This document shows positions 48,731 through 58,594 of a DNA stretch of 64,000 nucleotides, piece by piece. Position 1 is the first letter of the stretch. Every line of letters starts with the position of its first letter. This DNA is from Planctomycetota bacterium (GTDB lineage: Bacteria > Planctomycetota > UBA8108 > UBA1146). The position numbers were made by a program, and so were the translations under genes. The stretch lies in contig JAAZXB010000006.1 in assembly GCA_014240375.1 (NCBI GenBank), positions 62,001 to 126,000 on the forward strand. Direction: 5' to 3'. The notes under the pieces were generated by a model. That model saw nothing but the letters and a program-made list of their open reading frames with translations. It had not been told where the DNA came from and did no database searches.

Positions 48731-49707
48731 AGGTGGTAGTAGCAGGGTCAGGAAGTTGGGGAACGGCGCTGGCGCACGTGGCTCGTCAGGCTGGAGCCGA
48801 GGTGACGATCCACTGCCGCAGAGCGGAAAGAGCGCACCAACTCGCTCGGGGATTCCACGATATGTTGCCGCAAGGTGCTCTCGGGGAAGGCTTTCGGGTC
48901 TCGGTCGCCGGCGATGGACCGACTCCCACAGCGGATCTGGTGATCAGTGCGGTTCCGACCCAGCAGATTCGCCAGTACATGGAGGGACCGGGAGCAGAAC
49001 TACCTCGGGATGCCATCTGGGTCTCCGCATCGAAGGGGCTCGAACTGGAGACCAATCTCCTGCCATCGCAGGTGCTCCAAGATTGTGGCGTAACAATCGA
49101 TCCAGCCGTACTTTCGGGGCCTTCCCACGCGGAGGAAGTGGTGGCGGATTTGCCGACCGCTGTGGTGGTAGCGGATGTTGATCTGGAGCGTGGGAAGTTG
49201 ATCCAGCAGATTCTCCGGACCCCTCGATTCAGGATCTACAGGAGTGAGGATCGGACCGGAGTGGAATGGGCCGGGGCACTGAAGAATGTGGTGGCTTTGG
49301 GGTGTGGTATTGCAATCGGTCAAGGTTTCGGTGACAACACCGTAGCAGCACTGGTGACCCGCGGAACCGTCGAGATCTCGAGGCTGGGGACGTCCCTGGG
49401 GGGACGTCGTGAAACCTTCGCCGGACTCTCGGGAATCGGTGATCTGGTGGTTACATGTTGTAGTGGGCATTCACGCAATCGAACGGTCGGGTGCAGAGTA
49501 GGTGCTGGCGAAACAGCCGCAGCAGTACTCGATTCGATGGAGCAGGTGGCCGAGGGAGTGATGACCTCCAAGGCTGTGAAACAACTCTGTTCCACGGGAC
49601 AAGTGGAGATGCCCATCGCAGATACCGTGTTTCGCATTTTGCATGAAGATTTACCGGTGGCAGAAGGCGTCGAACAATTGCTGATGCGCCAACCAGAAGT
49701 AGAGTGA
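48727..49707 (+). CDS. gpsA: Glycerol-3-phosphate dehydrogenase [NAD(P)+]
   Basis: VVAGSGSWGTALAHVARQAG, SKGLELETNLLPSQVL, LSGPSHAEEV, GALKNVVALGCGIAIGQGFGDNTVAALVTRG, GDLVVTCCSGHSRNRTVG. Confidence 0.96.
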   Translation: MKVVVAGSGSWGTALAHVARQAGAEVTIHCRRAERAHQLARGFHDMLPQGALGEGFRVSVAGDGPTPTADLVISAVPTQQIRQYMEGPGAELPRDAIWVSASKGLELETNLLPSQVLQDCGVTIDPAVLSGPSHAEEVVADLPTAVVVADVDLERGKLIQQILRTPRFRIYRSEDRTGVEWAGALKNVVALGCGIAIGQGFGDNTVAALVTRGTVEISRLGTSLGGRRETFAGLSGIGDLVVTCCSGHSRNRTVGCRVGAGETAAAVLDSMEQVAEGVMTSKAVKQLCSTGQVEMPIADTVFRILHEDLPVAEGVEQLLMRQPEVE

Positions 49708-49717
49708 GGAGAGCTAC

Positions 49718-50020
49718 GTGTACTGGGTTGTTTCGATCATCCCATCCGAAGCCCTCGATCTGCTGACTGAGAAGTTTTCGAAGGTCGGAGTGGTCCGATT
49801 CACGGTGGCCGAAGTGGAAGTAGTGAATCCTCAATCGGCAGTCTCGGCGGGGGATCAGGCTTTGAGGGTAGAGGTCGCATTGAACGAGGAGTTTCTTCAG
49901 CCTGCATTGAAGGTTCTGGAACAGATACAGAAGGCTGGATTCGATGTCTCCACACACGTGGGACAACTCTCGGACGCGATGAGAACTCGCACGGGTGAAC
50001 TGGGGCCTGAAGCGATTTGA
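49718..50020 (+). CDS. Small PII-like (ferredoxin-fold) protein, tentative
   Basis: GTG start; YWVVSIIPSEALDLLTEKFSKVGVVRFTVAEVEVV resembles the PII beta1-alpha1-beta2 unit; upstream of glnA. Confidence 0.55.
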   Translation: MYWVVSIIPSEALDLLTEKFSKVGVVRFTVAEVEVVNPQSAVSAGDQALRVEVALNEEFLQPALKVLEQIQKAGFDVSTHVGQLSDAMRTRTGELGPEAI

Positions 50021-50138
50021 AAAAGTGGATGGAAGCGAAACTCTTGGTCTCGATGAGCGAGCAGGAGTGACTTGAGAAGTACATGGCGGATATTCAAGGG
50101 GCGTGAATAACAGTTAATATCGGTTCTGGGATGAGCCG

Positions 50139-51566
50139 ATGGAGGGAGAGACAGTGACCGTCAATGAGGTCCTAGAACTGGTCAGGAACAAGGGTGTTGA
50201 AGCGGTAGATTTTCGCTTCATGGATTTTCCCGGGCTCTGGCAACATTTTACGATTCCTGCCACGGGTCTCGACGAGAGCAGTTTTTCCGACGGCCTCGGA
50301 TTTGATGGTTCCAGCATGCGTGGCTGGAAAGGGATCCAGGAGAGCGACATGTTGGTGGTCCCAGACCCCGACACCGCATGGATCGATCCTTTCCCCAAGA
50401 TGAAGACGCTGGTGCTGATCTGTGACATCAAGGATCCCGTCACTCATGAGAGTTACTCGAGGGATCCTCGAAACATTGCCAAGCGAGCGGAAGCTTATCT
50501 GCGCACCACAGGAATCGGAGATGACGCATATATTGGCCCCGAGGCTGAGTTCTTCATCTTTGATGATATCCGTTTCGATCAGAACGAGCATTCTGGTTTC
50601 TACTTCCTCGACAGTGTCGAGGGACGATGGAACACCGGAACAGATGAAGGGCCAAATCTCGGCTACAAGCCGCGATACAAGGAGGGCTACTTCCCTGTTC
50701 CTCCGACCGACAAGTTCAATGACCTGCGCAATGAGATGATGAAGAACCTCATCGATTGTGGCATCGAAATCGAATGCCAACATCACGAGGTCGCTACTGC
50801 AGGGCAGGCCGAGATCGACATCAAGTACAGTGCACTGCTCAAAGCCGCTGACCAGTTGATGTGCTACAAGTACATCGTCAAGAATACCGCCCATCAAAAT
50901 GGCAAGACGGTTACCTTCATGCCAAAGCCGGTGTGGAATGACAATGGTAGTGGCATGCACATGCACCTCTCCATCTGGAAGAACGGGGTCAACCAGTTCG
51001 CCGGTGAAGGATATGGCGGCATGAGTGAAATCGGCCTGCATGCGATCGGTGGAATTCTGCAGCACGCTCCAGCTCTGGTCGCATTGACCAATCCAACCAC
51101 CAATTCCTACAAGAGGTTGGTGCCTGGATTCGAGGCCCCGACACGATTGGCCTACTCCTCGCGCAACCGCTCGGCAGCGATCCGGATCCCGGTCGGGGCC
51201 ACCAGTGCCAGTGCCAAACGCTTCGAGTTCCGCTGTCCGGATCCCTCCTGTAATCCGTATCTGGCCTTCTCGGCCCTGACGATGGCGGCTCTGGACGGGA
51301 TCAAGAACAAGATCGACCCGGGTCTTCCCTTCGACAAGGATCTCTACGACATGCCTGCGGATCAACTCGCCGATGTGCCGAGCACCCCTGCGTCTCTCGA
51401 GGATGCTCTCAATGAGCTGGAAAAGGATCACGAATTCCTGCTCGCTGGTGATGTCTTCACCCCGGATGCGATCCGCGCATGGATTGACTACAAGAGAGAA
51501 AAGGAAGTGAACGAGTTACGGCTCCGTCCACACCCCTATGAGTTCGCACTCTACTACGACATCTAG
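50139..51566 (+). CDS. glnA: Glutamine synthetase type I
   Basis: [103 protein letters not shown]. Confidence 0.98.
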   Translation: MEGETVTVNEVLELVRNKGVEAVDFRFMDFPGLWQHFTIPATGLDESSFSDGLGFDGSSMRGWKGIQESDMLVVPDPDTAWIDPFPKMKTLVLICDIKDPVTHESYSRDPRNIAKRAEAYLRTTGIGDDAYIGPEAEFFIFDDIRFDQNEHSGFYFLDSVEGRWNTGTDEGPNLGYKPRYKEGYFPVPPTDKFNDLRNEMMKNLIDCGIEIECQHHEVATAGQAEIDIKYSALLKAADQLMCYKYIVKNTAHQNGKTVTFMPKPVWNDNGSGMHMHLSIWKNGVNQFAGEGYGGMSEIGLHAIGGILQHAPALVALTNPTTNSYKRLVPGFEAPTRLAYSSRNRSAAIRIPVGATSASAKRFEFRCPDPSCNPYLAFSALTMAALDGIKNKIDPGLPFDKDLYDMPADQLADVPSTPASLEDALNELEKDHEFLLAGDVFTPDAIRAWIDYKREKEVNELRLRPHPYEFALYYDI

Positions 51567-52446
51567 TCGCGACGGTCGGCCGGAGGAAGTTCCTGAGAGA
51601 ACTTCCTCCGGCACGACGGATGGCTCCGACTCCCTTCCAGATCGGCAGACGATTGCGCAGCTTTCGTCCTGGCTGCGAGAACATCGCCCGGTCGTGGTCG
51701 CCCTCAGCGGGGGAGTCGATTCGGCCTTGATGGCAGCGATTTCCGTCGAGGTCCTCGGTTCCGATGCGGTTGCCGTCACCGGAATTTCTCCCAGTCTTTC
51801 TCACGAGGAACAGCAAGCGGCTCGTCTCTCCGCTCGAATCGCAGGAATTCGCCATCTCGAAGTCGCTACTTCTGAACTGTCACGACCGGGCTATCGCGCC
51901 AACGCTGGTGACCGGTGCTATCACTGCAAATCTGAACTCTATGATGTGATCCTCTCCGTCGAAGAACTGGCCCAGCACACCATCATCGATGGAGCCCAGG
52001 CTTCCGATGATTCAGGGGATCGACCGGGAATGAAGGCTTCCGGTGAGCGAGGGGTGAAGAGCCCTCTGCGCCAGTTTGGCATCGACAAGCCACAGGTACG
52101 TGAGATGGCCCTACGCCGAGGATTGCCCAGCTGGGATCGACCGGCACGACCGTGTCTTGCGAGCCGCGTCCCGGTGGGAACCGAGGTAGACCGACGGCTG
52201 TTGCAACAGATCGAGGCGCTCGAGGCTCTGCTCTCCGGTGAAGGATTTTCCATCTATCGAGCCCGATGCGGGGGAGATCGAGTGGTGGTCGAGATCGACC
52301 TCGAGCAACTGGATCAGTGCGCCGATGATCGTTGGCGTCAGCGCTTCGAGGCACTGGCCCGATCCCTCGGAATTACCGAGTGCTGGCTCGATGCACGAGG
52401 ATACGGGGGTCCGGGACCGGCTCGGCTGGAACCGCTGATCGGCTAG
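51538..52446 (+). CDS. larE: LarE-type ATP-dependent sulfur transferase (start uncertain)
   Basis: [15 protein letters not shown] (PP-loop), [50 protein letters not shown]. Confidence 0.9.
   Translation: MSSHSTTTSSRDGRPEEVPERTSSGTTDGSDSLPDRQTIAQLSSWLREHRPVVVALSGGVDSALMAAISVEVLGSDAVAVTGISPSLSHEEQQAARLSARIAGIRHLEVATSELSRPGYRANAGDRCYHCKSELYDVILSVEELAQHTIIDGAQASDDSGDRPGMKASGERGVKSPLRQFGIDKPQVREMALRRGLPSWDRPARPCLASRVPVGTEVDRRLLQQIEALEALLSGEGFSIYRARCGGDRVVVEIDLEQLDQCADDRWRQRFEALARSLGITECWLDARGYGGPGPARLEPLIG
51579..51612 (+). terminator. Perfect 14-bp hairpin immediately after glnA (terminator or processing element; no U-tract)
   Basis: GCCGGAGGAAGTTC-CTGAGA-GAACTTCCTCCGGC. Confidence 0.65.
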
Positions 52447-52521
52447 ATCGAGCCCTTCCACTCGAGCCCTTCCACTCGATCCGCGCAGAAAAGGTCGATT
52501 CTTGGCTGTTTCGACCCCTCG

Positions 52522-53337
52522 ATGAACTTGCACAACTCCCTCTGGATCCGTAGGTTATTGGACTCGGGCCGGGACTCTGCGAGGTCATTTCAAGTATCGT
52601 GGATCTCGAAGTCCGACGTGGTTTGTCGGGAGGATCGCTTGGTTCTGCAGATTGCGACCATCGATGGGCCTGCTGGCTGTGGAAAGAGTAGTGTTGCTCG
52701 ACTACTGGCGGCTCGCATCGGAGGACGGATGTTCTCCAGCGGACGCCTCTACCGGGGGATCACTTGGTTGGCTCTCGAACAGCGAGTGGCTCTTCCCGAT
52801 CGGCAACGAGTTGGCGAATTGATCGAGAACCATCGACTGGAAATCGTCGCATCTTCCGATTCGTTCCGGGTCGAGGTGGATGGATTCGATCCGGGAGATG
52901 TACTGGATTCGACCCGGGTGACCGGAGAGATCCATCACATTTCCAATGATCCTGCCGTGAGAAGTGCAGTGTTGCCGTTGCAGCGCAACTTGCCGACAGA
53001 TCTTCCGGTGCTTGCAGAGGGTCGAGACATGGGAACCGTGGTGTTCCCGGATGCCCCGGTGAAGATCTTCCTGACCGCCTCCGTCGAGGAGCGAGCCAGG
53101 AGAAGACAGGTGGAACTGAATGATCGCCTCTCGGAGGAATTGCCGCTCGAGGTGGTCCAGGAGCAGGTGGCACGCAGGGATGCCCTGGATGAAGAAAGAG
53201 ATGTGTCGCCACTGATGGCGGCTCCAGATGCAGTGACAGTTGATACGACCTTGCTCGACCTGGAGGAGGTGCTATCGGCGATCTTGAAGAGGATCCCGCG
53301 TTCGTGGAACCGGGGGCCAACTGGTTCTACTTCCTGA
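52522..53337 (+). CDS. cmk: Cytidylate kinase (true start may be near 52639)
   Basis: IATIDGPAGCGKSSVARLLAARIGGRMFSSGRLYRGITWLAL, LAEGRDMGTVVFPDAPVKIFLTASVEERARRR. Confidence 0.92.
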   Translation: MNLHNSLWIRRLLDSGRDSARSFQVSWISKSDVVCREDRLVLQIATIDGPAGCGKSSVARLLAARIGGRMFSSGRLYRGITWLALEQRVALPDRQRVGELIENHRLEIVASSDSFRVEVDGFDPGDVLDSTRVTGEIHHISNDPAVRSAVLPLQRNLPTDLPVLAEGRDMGTVVFPDAPVKIFLTASVEERARRRQVELNDRLSEELPLEVVQEQVARRDALDEERDVSPLMAAPDAVTVDTTLLDLEEVLSAILKRIPRSWNRGPTGSTS

Positions 53338-53951
53338 GTCGCGCCGTGGCGGGATTTTTCTGCTGGTGTTTGTTCCGGCCGACCCGTCAAGGTGTTGAGA
53401 AGGTGCCTGAAAGTGGCGGCTTCTTGCTGGCGGTGAACCACTCGAGTTTACTGGATCCGGTGATGGCCGGGACCAACCTGAAGCGCCCACTGGCGTACAT
53501 GGCGAGAAGTACTCTCTTCAGGCCCGCTCCGATCGGGATGGCATTGAGGGGGATGAATGCCCTTCCGCTCGAAAGAGAAGGGGTCGGAATCTCTGCATTC
53601 CGTTCGGTGATCGATCACCTCTCTCGCGGGGGAGGAGTACTGGTCTTTCCCGAGGGAACCCGTAGCCGAAGCGGTCGGCTCGGTCGCTTCAAGGGCGGGG
53701 TGGTGAAACTGGCGAGAATGTCAGGGGTCCCGGTGGTCCCGGCGATGATCGTGGGAAGTGATCGAGCGCTTGGACGGGGCCAGTGGTTGCCTCGGACGGT
53801 ACCGTTGGAGATCCGCTTCGGCGATCCGATCGACTTGCTCGATCCAGAGGAAGACGCAGGTGAAGCCTTGGCTCGTCTGCGGGCGGCGATGATTCGGCTC
53901 GCTCCAGAGTGTGTCGATGAAGAGCAGGTCGTCGATGATGTAGAACAGTGA
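53304..53951 (+). CDS. plsC: 1-acyl-sn-glycerol-3-phosphate acyltransferase
   Basis: GFLLAVNHSSLLDPVMAG, VLVFPEGTRSRSGRLGRFKGGVVKLARMSGVPVVPAMIVGSDRALG. Confidence 0.93.
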   Translation: MEPGANWFYFLSRAVAGFFCWCLFRPTRQGVEKVPESGGFLLAVNHSSLLDPVMAGTNLKRPLAYMARSTLFRPAPIGMALRGMNALPLEREGVGISAFRSVIDHLSRGGGVLVFPEGTRSRSGRLGRFKGGVVKLARMSGVPVVPAMIVGSDRALGRGQWLPRTVPLEIRFGDPIDLLDPEEDAGEALARLRAAMIRLAPECVDEEQVVDDVEQ

Positions 53952-53956
53952 CATGC

Positions 53957-53995
53957 CGATAAGAAAATGAACAGTGCGATAAGAAAATGAACAGT
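53957..53995. repeat. 20-bp direct tandem duplication (cgataagaaaatgaacagtg)
   Basis: Direct reading of two copies between plsC and rpsA. Confidence 0.95.
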
Positions 53996-54127
53996 ATCGA
54001 TCTCGAGTTGGTGATGGTCACCAGCAGAGGTCGGGCAAACAAGGACGAGTGAAACGAAGCCGTGGACGGGCGCGAATGTCGAGCCCGGGCTTCTCACAGT
54101 CCGTAACCAGAAAAAAGAGGCCTTTTC

Positions 54128-56179
54128 ATGGCCAGAACGGTCAGACCAGAACTGCTCAAGCAGTTTGATCTTCGGGGAGACTCCCTGGAGAAAAAAGTAG
54201 AAGAATATCTCGAGGGAGACTCTCTCGATAATGTCGAAGAAATCCTCCTCGACTCGATAGGTGATTTCGAAGAAGACAAGATCATCGTCGGCACAGTGGT
54301 CAGCGTCAGCGCCGACTGGGTGATCGTGGATGTGGGCTACAAGGCCGAGGGTGAAGTTCCAAAGAACCACTTCGAGGGTGCCGAGATCAATGTTGGAGAC
54401 AAAGTCGATGTCCTCATCGAGGAAGTCGATGAAACTGACGGCCGAATCATGCTTTCCAAGCGCAAAGCGGATCGCATCAAGGGCTGGGAACAGGTGGTCG
54501 ACACCCACAACGAGGGTGACGTGGTCAGCGGCCGCGTGATGAGGAAAATCAAGGGCGGATTGTTGATCGACATCGGCGTTCCGGTGTTCTTGCCCGCTTC
54601 TCAGATTGCCATCCGCAGGGTCGGAGACGTCTCCGAATTCGTCGGGCGTGATCTGGAATGCAAGATAATCAAGATCGATGAACCTCGCATGAATATCGTC
54701 GTCAGCCGTCGCAAGCTGCTGGAAGAACGTCGTGACGAGATGAAGTCGAACCTGATGTCTGAAATCGAACTGGATCAGGTCCGTAAAGGGACCGTCAAGA
54801 ACATCACGGACTTCGGCGCATTCGTCGACCTTGGTGGAATCGACGGACTACTTCACATCACGGATATGTCATGGGGCAGGATCAATCACCCCAACGAGAT
54901 CCTCGCCGTCGAGCAAGAGATCGATGTGAAGGTGCTCAAGATCGACAAGGAGCGGGAACGCATCTCTCTCGGTCTGAAGCAGACCCAACCCAGCCCCTGG
55001 GACGACATCGAGGAACGCTTCCCGATCGGTTCAAAGATCAGTGGCAAGGTGGTCAACGTTCTCTCCTACGGTGCGTTCATCGAACTGGAAGAAGGCATCG
55101 AGGGACTGGTACACGTTTCCGAGATGTCCTGGACCCGTCGAATTTCGAACCCCAAGGAGGTGGTCGATGCGGGCCAAGAAGTCGACGTGGTGGTACTCGA
55201 GATCAAGAAGGAGAAGCAAGAGATCAGCCTCGGAATGAAACAGATCGAGGTGAATCCTTGGGAAGTCGTGGCCCAGAAGTACCCTGTCGGACACTACATC
55301 AGCGGTAAGGTTCGTAACCTCACCAACTATGGTGCCTTCATCGAACTCGAGGATGGGATCGACGGACTCTTGCATGTCAGTGATATGTCATGGACTCGCA
55401 AGATCATTCACCCCTCGGAGAAGATCGAGAAGGGTGAAGAGATTCATGCGGTGGTCCTTGAAGTCGACCAGGAGCGCAAGCGCATTGCACTGGGCCTCAA
55501 GCAGATGGAAGAGGATCCCTGGATCCGTTTCATTCCTGAGACCTATGTGGTGGGTACGGTGATCCGGGGAACCGTCACCAAGACCACCAACTTCGGCGCC
55601 TTTGTCCAGATGGATGAGGACCTCGAGGGTCTGCTACACATCTCCGAGCTCTCCGAGGACAAGGTCGAAGCTCCTGAAGAGGTGGTGAAGATCGGTCAGC
55701 AGGTCGATGTGAAGGTGATCAAGGTGGACGAGGAGAACCGAAAGATCGGTCTCAGTCTCAAGGAGGTCACCGAGGAAGAGAGTGGCCAGCTGTCTGCACT
55801 CTACGCCGAAGCCGGTGAGGGGGAGTCGCCCACTGCTGTGGGGTCGGTGCCGGAGCACTTGCCCGATGAGATCGCCGATATTGGCGAGGTGGTAGACCAG
55901 ATCGATGCACCCGATGCGGAAGAAGATGCTGCAGCGGAAGGCAAAGCTACGGCTGACGAACCGGCTGCGACGGAAGCCTCTGCTGAAGTTGCCGAAACGG
56001 TCGAAGCTGCTGCGGTCGAACCTGCTGCGGAAAAACCTGCTGCGGAAGAAGCTGCTGCGGTCGAACCTGTTGCGGAAGAAACTGCTGCGGAAGAAGCTGT
56101 TGCGGAGCAACCTGCTGCGGAGGAAGTGACACAAGACGAGACGACCCCTGAGAAAGATGGGGAGTCGCAGGAATCCTAG
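54128..56179 (+). CDS. rpsA: 30S ribosomal protein S1 with Ala/Glu-rich C-terminal tail
   Basis: Six S1 motifs (e.g. GTVKNITDFGAFVDLGGIDGLLHITDMSW, GKVRNLTNYGAFIELEDGIDGLLHVSDMSW). Confidence 0.97.
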   Translation: MARTVRPELLKQFDLRGDSLEKKVEEYLEGDSLDNVEEILLDSIGDFEEDKIIVGTVVSVSADWVIVDVGYKAEGEVPKNHFEGAEINVGDKVDVLIEEVDETDGRIMLSKRKADRIKGWEQVVDTHNEGDVVSGRVMRKIKGGLLIDIGVPVFLPASQIAIRRVGDVSEFVGRDLECKIIKIDEPRMNIVVSRRKLLEERRDEMKSNLMSEIELDQVRKGTVKNITDFGAFVDLGGIDGLLHITDMSWGRINHPNEILAVEQEIDVKVLKIDKERERISLGLKQTQPSPWDDIEERFPIGSKISGKVVNVLSYGAFIELEEGIEGLVHVSEMSWTRRISNPKEVVDAGQEVDVVVLEIKKEKQEISLGMKQIEVNPWEVVAQKYPVGHYISGKVRNLTNYGAFIELEDGIDGLLHVSDMSWTRKIIHPSEKIEKGEEIHAVVLEVDQERKRIALGLKQMEEDPWIRFIPETYVVGTVIRGTVTKTTNFGAFVQMDEDLEGLLHISELSEDKVEAPEEVVKIGQQVDVKVIKVDEENRKIGLSLKEVTEEESGQLSALYAEAGEGESPTAVGSVPEHLPDEIADIGEVVDQIDAPDAEEDAAAEGKATADEPAATEASAEVAETVEAAAVEPAAEKPAAEEAAAVEPVAEETAAEEAVAEQPAAEEVTQDETTPEKDGESQES

Positions 56180-56195
56180 ATTCCCGGGAGTTCTC

Positions 56196-57359
56196 ATGTT
56201 CGAGTGGATGACTACAACCAAGCGCAGCGCTGGTGTGCTGCTGTTCTGTGTCCTCGTCACCGCAGTGGCTCTTGCCACTGGCGGTGACGAGGACCAGAGC
56301 CCTCTATCGGTGAATCCAGCCATGTCCAATCGAGCCATGTCCAATCGAGCGGTGTCCAATCGAGCCGTGTCCAATGCCACTGCAAGAGTGGAACTGCAGT
56401 CTCCTGCAGGGCCCACTCCGAGGGAAGCCTCTGGCGCTGCGGTGACTGAGTTTCTCACCTCTCGCTATCAGGATGCCGTTCGCTCCTATGAGAACGGCAA
56501 CTTCGAAAAAGCGTGGCGTATCTGCGAAGCACTCATGGTGCTGGCCCCTGACAGTTTTCCATTGAGACTCGATGTCAGGAAACTGCGTCGAAGGGCGCAC
56601 GGGAGACACCTCAGTCATAGTGTATTCGTGGTCCGTTTCGAACGTGACGAGGTAGAGGGGGAGTCTCCTTTCCCGCTGTCATTGCTCGAAGGTTCTGTGG
56701 TACTGGAAAATCTATCGCAGGAGAAGATTCTGTTTGGAGATCAGGAGCAGAATCCGGTGCTTGGCCAGGTGGCGTGGAGCGTCCATGAGGTCTACCAGAA
56801 TGGCACGGTTCGATCCCTCTCGGACGTCCGTGTCTTGCGTATCGAGAGTGGATTTCAAGTCGGAGCCGGTGCCAGCCGTGCCATCCCGGTTACCTTGCCG
56901 TTACCGGTGCCGGGCGCGATGCCGGTGCTCCAGCAATGGGCCGTGACCGGCGTGACGATGCCGGTCCGGCTGGTCACCGCCGAGGGAGAGGTCAGCCGAG
57001 GAATCCCGTGGCTGGAAGAAACTGGAGTGGTGGTTCCCGAGGGATACCAGTCGATTGAGAACGATCCGAAGGGCGAGTTGCGAAAATCGCTGCTCGATGG
57101 GGATCCGATCCGGATGGCCATTTCTCAGTACCTGTGGCTGGCGCAGCGGCGTGATTCGAAGCGATCACCCAATCCTCTCGACCCGATCGTCGACGACCTG
57201 CTCGCCTCCCTGGGGGCTCATCAAGGAGTGCTCGACGAATTGATCGTGATGTCCCTGGAAGAGGTGACGGGGTTGATCCGGGAGCGATCTGCGAGAGCAT
57301 GGAAGATATGGGGAGTGACTCGTCAGGTTCGCCGTGGATTCGACAAGGCCAAGGACTGA
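56196..57359 (+). CDS. Secreted/anchored hypothetical protein with (A[MV]SNR) repeats
   Basis: N-term hydrophobic AGVLLFCVLVTAVALATGG; AMSNRAMSNRAVSNRAVSNA. Confidence 0.65.
   Translation: MFEWMTTTKRSAGVLLFCVLVTAVALATGGDEDQSPLSVNPAMSNRAMSNRAVSNRAVSNATARVELQSPAGPTPREASGAAVTEFLTSRYQDAVRSYENGNFEKAWRICEALMVLAPDSFPLRLDVRKLRRRAHGRHLSHSVFVVRFERDEVEGESPFPLSLLEGSVVLENLSQEKILFGDQEQNPVLGQVAWSVHEVYQNGTVRSLSDVRVLRIESGFQVGAGASRAIPVTLPLPVPGAMPVLQQWAVTGVTMPVRLVTAEGEVSRGIPWLEETGVVVPEGYQSIENDPKGELRKSLLDGDPIRMAISQYLWLAQRRDSKRSPNPLDPIVDDLLASLGAHQGVLDELIVMSLEEVTGLIRERSARAWKIWGVTRQVRRGFDKAKD
56319..56377 (+). repeat. 15-bp tandem repeat (gccatgtccaatcga) x4
   Basis: Direct reading, in-frame in the 56196 gene. 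Confidence 0.94.
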
Positions 57360-57373
57360 TTGCGGGGGAACTG

Positions 57374-58594
57374 ATGTCAGAAGAAAAACTCAACCTTGCC
57401 GATCCTGCCTTTGATGAGGTGACACGTGGGGTAGTCACCATCGACACCAGAGAAGAGTTGAAGAAGAAGTGGATCCGGTCCCGTGAAGAAGATCGTCCTC
57501 TGCGGGTCAAACTGGGAGTGGATCCGACCAACCCTCAACTTCACATCGGTCATGCGGTTCCCCTCAGAAAACTGCGTCAGTTCCAGGACGCAGGTCATGT
57601 CGCAGTACTGATCATCGGCGATTACACGGCGTGTGTCGGAGACCCATCTGGGAAGGACAAGACGCGCCCAACACTGACTCATGATGCGTGTCGTGAGAAT
57701 GCTCAGGATTATCTGAAGCAGGCCTGGAAGATCCTCGATCAGGAGCGCACAGAACTGCGTTGGAATGGCGATTGGTTTCGTGAGATGTCATTTCTCGATG
57801 TGATCGCGCTCTGTGGCAGGACCACGGTCGCGCGGCAACTGGAAAGAGATGACTTCAGCAAGCGATACTCCGGAGGCCATCCCATCAGCGTTCACGAGTT
57901 CATCTACCCCCTGATGCAAGCCTGGGATTCGGTTCAGGTCGAGGCCGATATCGAGGTGGGGGGGACGGACCAGACCTTCAATTTACTGCTGGGGCGCGAT
58001 CTGATGAGGCAGGAGGGCCTCGAGCCACAGGTTTGCATGACCACACCACTGCTGGTCGGGACCGATGGATCGATGAAGATGTCGAAGAGCTATGGGAACT
58101 CGATCGGAATCAGTGACCCCCCCGAGGAGATCTACGGCAAGACGATGTCGGTCCCCGATGAGCAGATGAGAGAATACTTCACTCTTGCATCGGATCTGTC
58201 CCTCTCGGAAATTGACCAGGTTCTTGCTGCATCTCCCCGCGAAGCGAAGGGGATCCTTGCTCGTACCCTGGTTCGCCTCTACCACGATGAGGAACAATCG
58301 TTGGCGGCGGAGGCGCACTTCTTGCGAGTCTTCAGCCAGAAGGCGATGCCGGAGGTGATCGAGGAGTACACGGTTTCACCAGCAGACCTGGAAGACGGCA
58401 AGATCTGGGTTGTGAAGTTAATCGTCGACTCCGGATTGGCGCTCAAGAATAACGAGGCTCGTCGCAATATCGAAGGCGGTGGTGTGCGAATCGACGAACA
58501 GCGCCTCGAAGATCATGGCAGCCAGATCGAGGTTCGTGATGGAATGGTGATCCAGGTCGGCAAGCGCAAGTTTCGTCGGATCCGAGTCGGCTAG
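57374..58594 (+). CDS. tyrS: Tyrosyl-tRNA synthetase
   Basis: LRVKLGVDPTNPQLHIGHAVPLRKLRQFQDAGH, GDYTACVGDPSGKDKTRP, GGTDQTFNLLLGRDL, KMSKSYGNSIGI; S4-like C-term. Confidence 0.96.
   Translation: MSEEKLNLADPAFDEVTRGVVTIDTREELKKKWIRSREEDRPLRVKLGVDPTNPQLHIGHAVPLRKLRQFQDAGHVAVLIIGDYTACVGDPSGKDKTRPTLTHDACRENAQDYLKQAWKILDQERTELRWNGDWFREMSFLDVIALCGRTTVARQLERDDFSKRYSGGHPISVHEFIYPLMQAWDSVQVEADIEVGGTDQTFNLLLGRDLMRQEGLEPQVCMTTPLLVGTDGSMKMSKSYGNSIGISDPPEEIYGKTMSVPDEQMREYFTLASDLSLSEIDQVLAASPREAKGILARTLVRLYHDEEQSLAAEAHFLRVFSQKAMPEVIEEYTVSPADLEDGKIWVVKLIVDSGLALKNNEARRNIEGGGVRIDEQRLEDHGSQIEVRDGMVIQVGKRKFRRIRVG

Noticed and set aside
50172-51431. 419-aa minus-strand ORF opposite glnA
   Set aside because: Antisense shadow of a strongly coding gene; no recognisable family, composition typical of the complementary frame.
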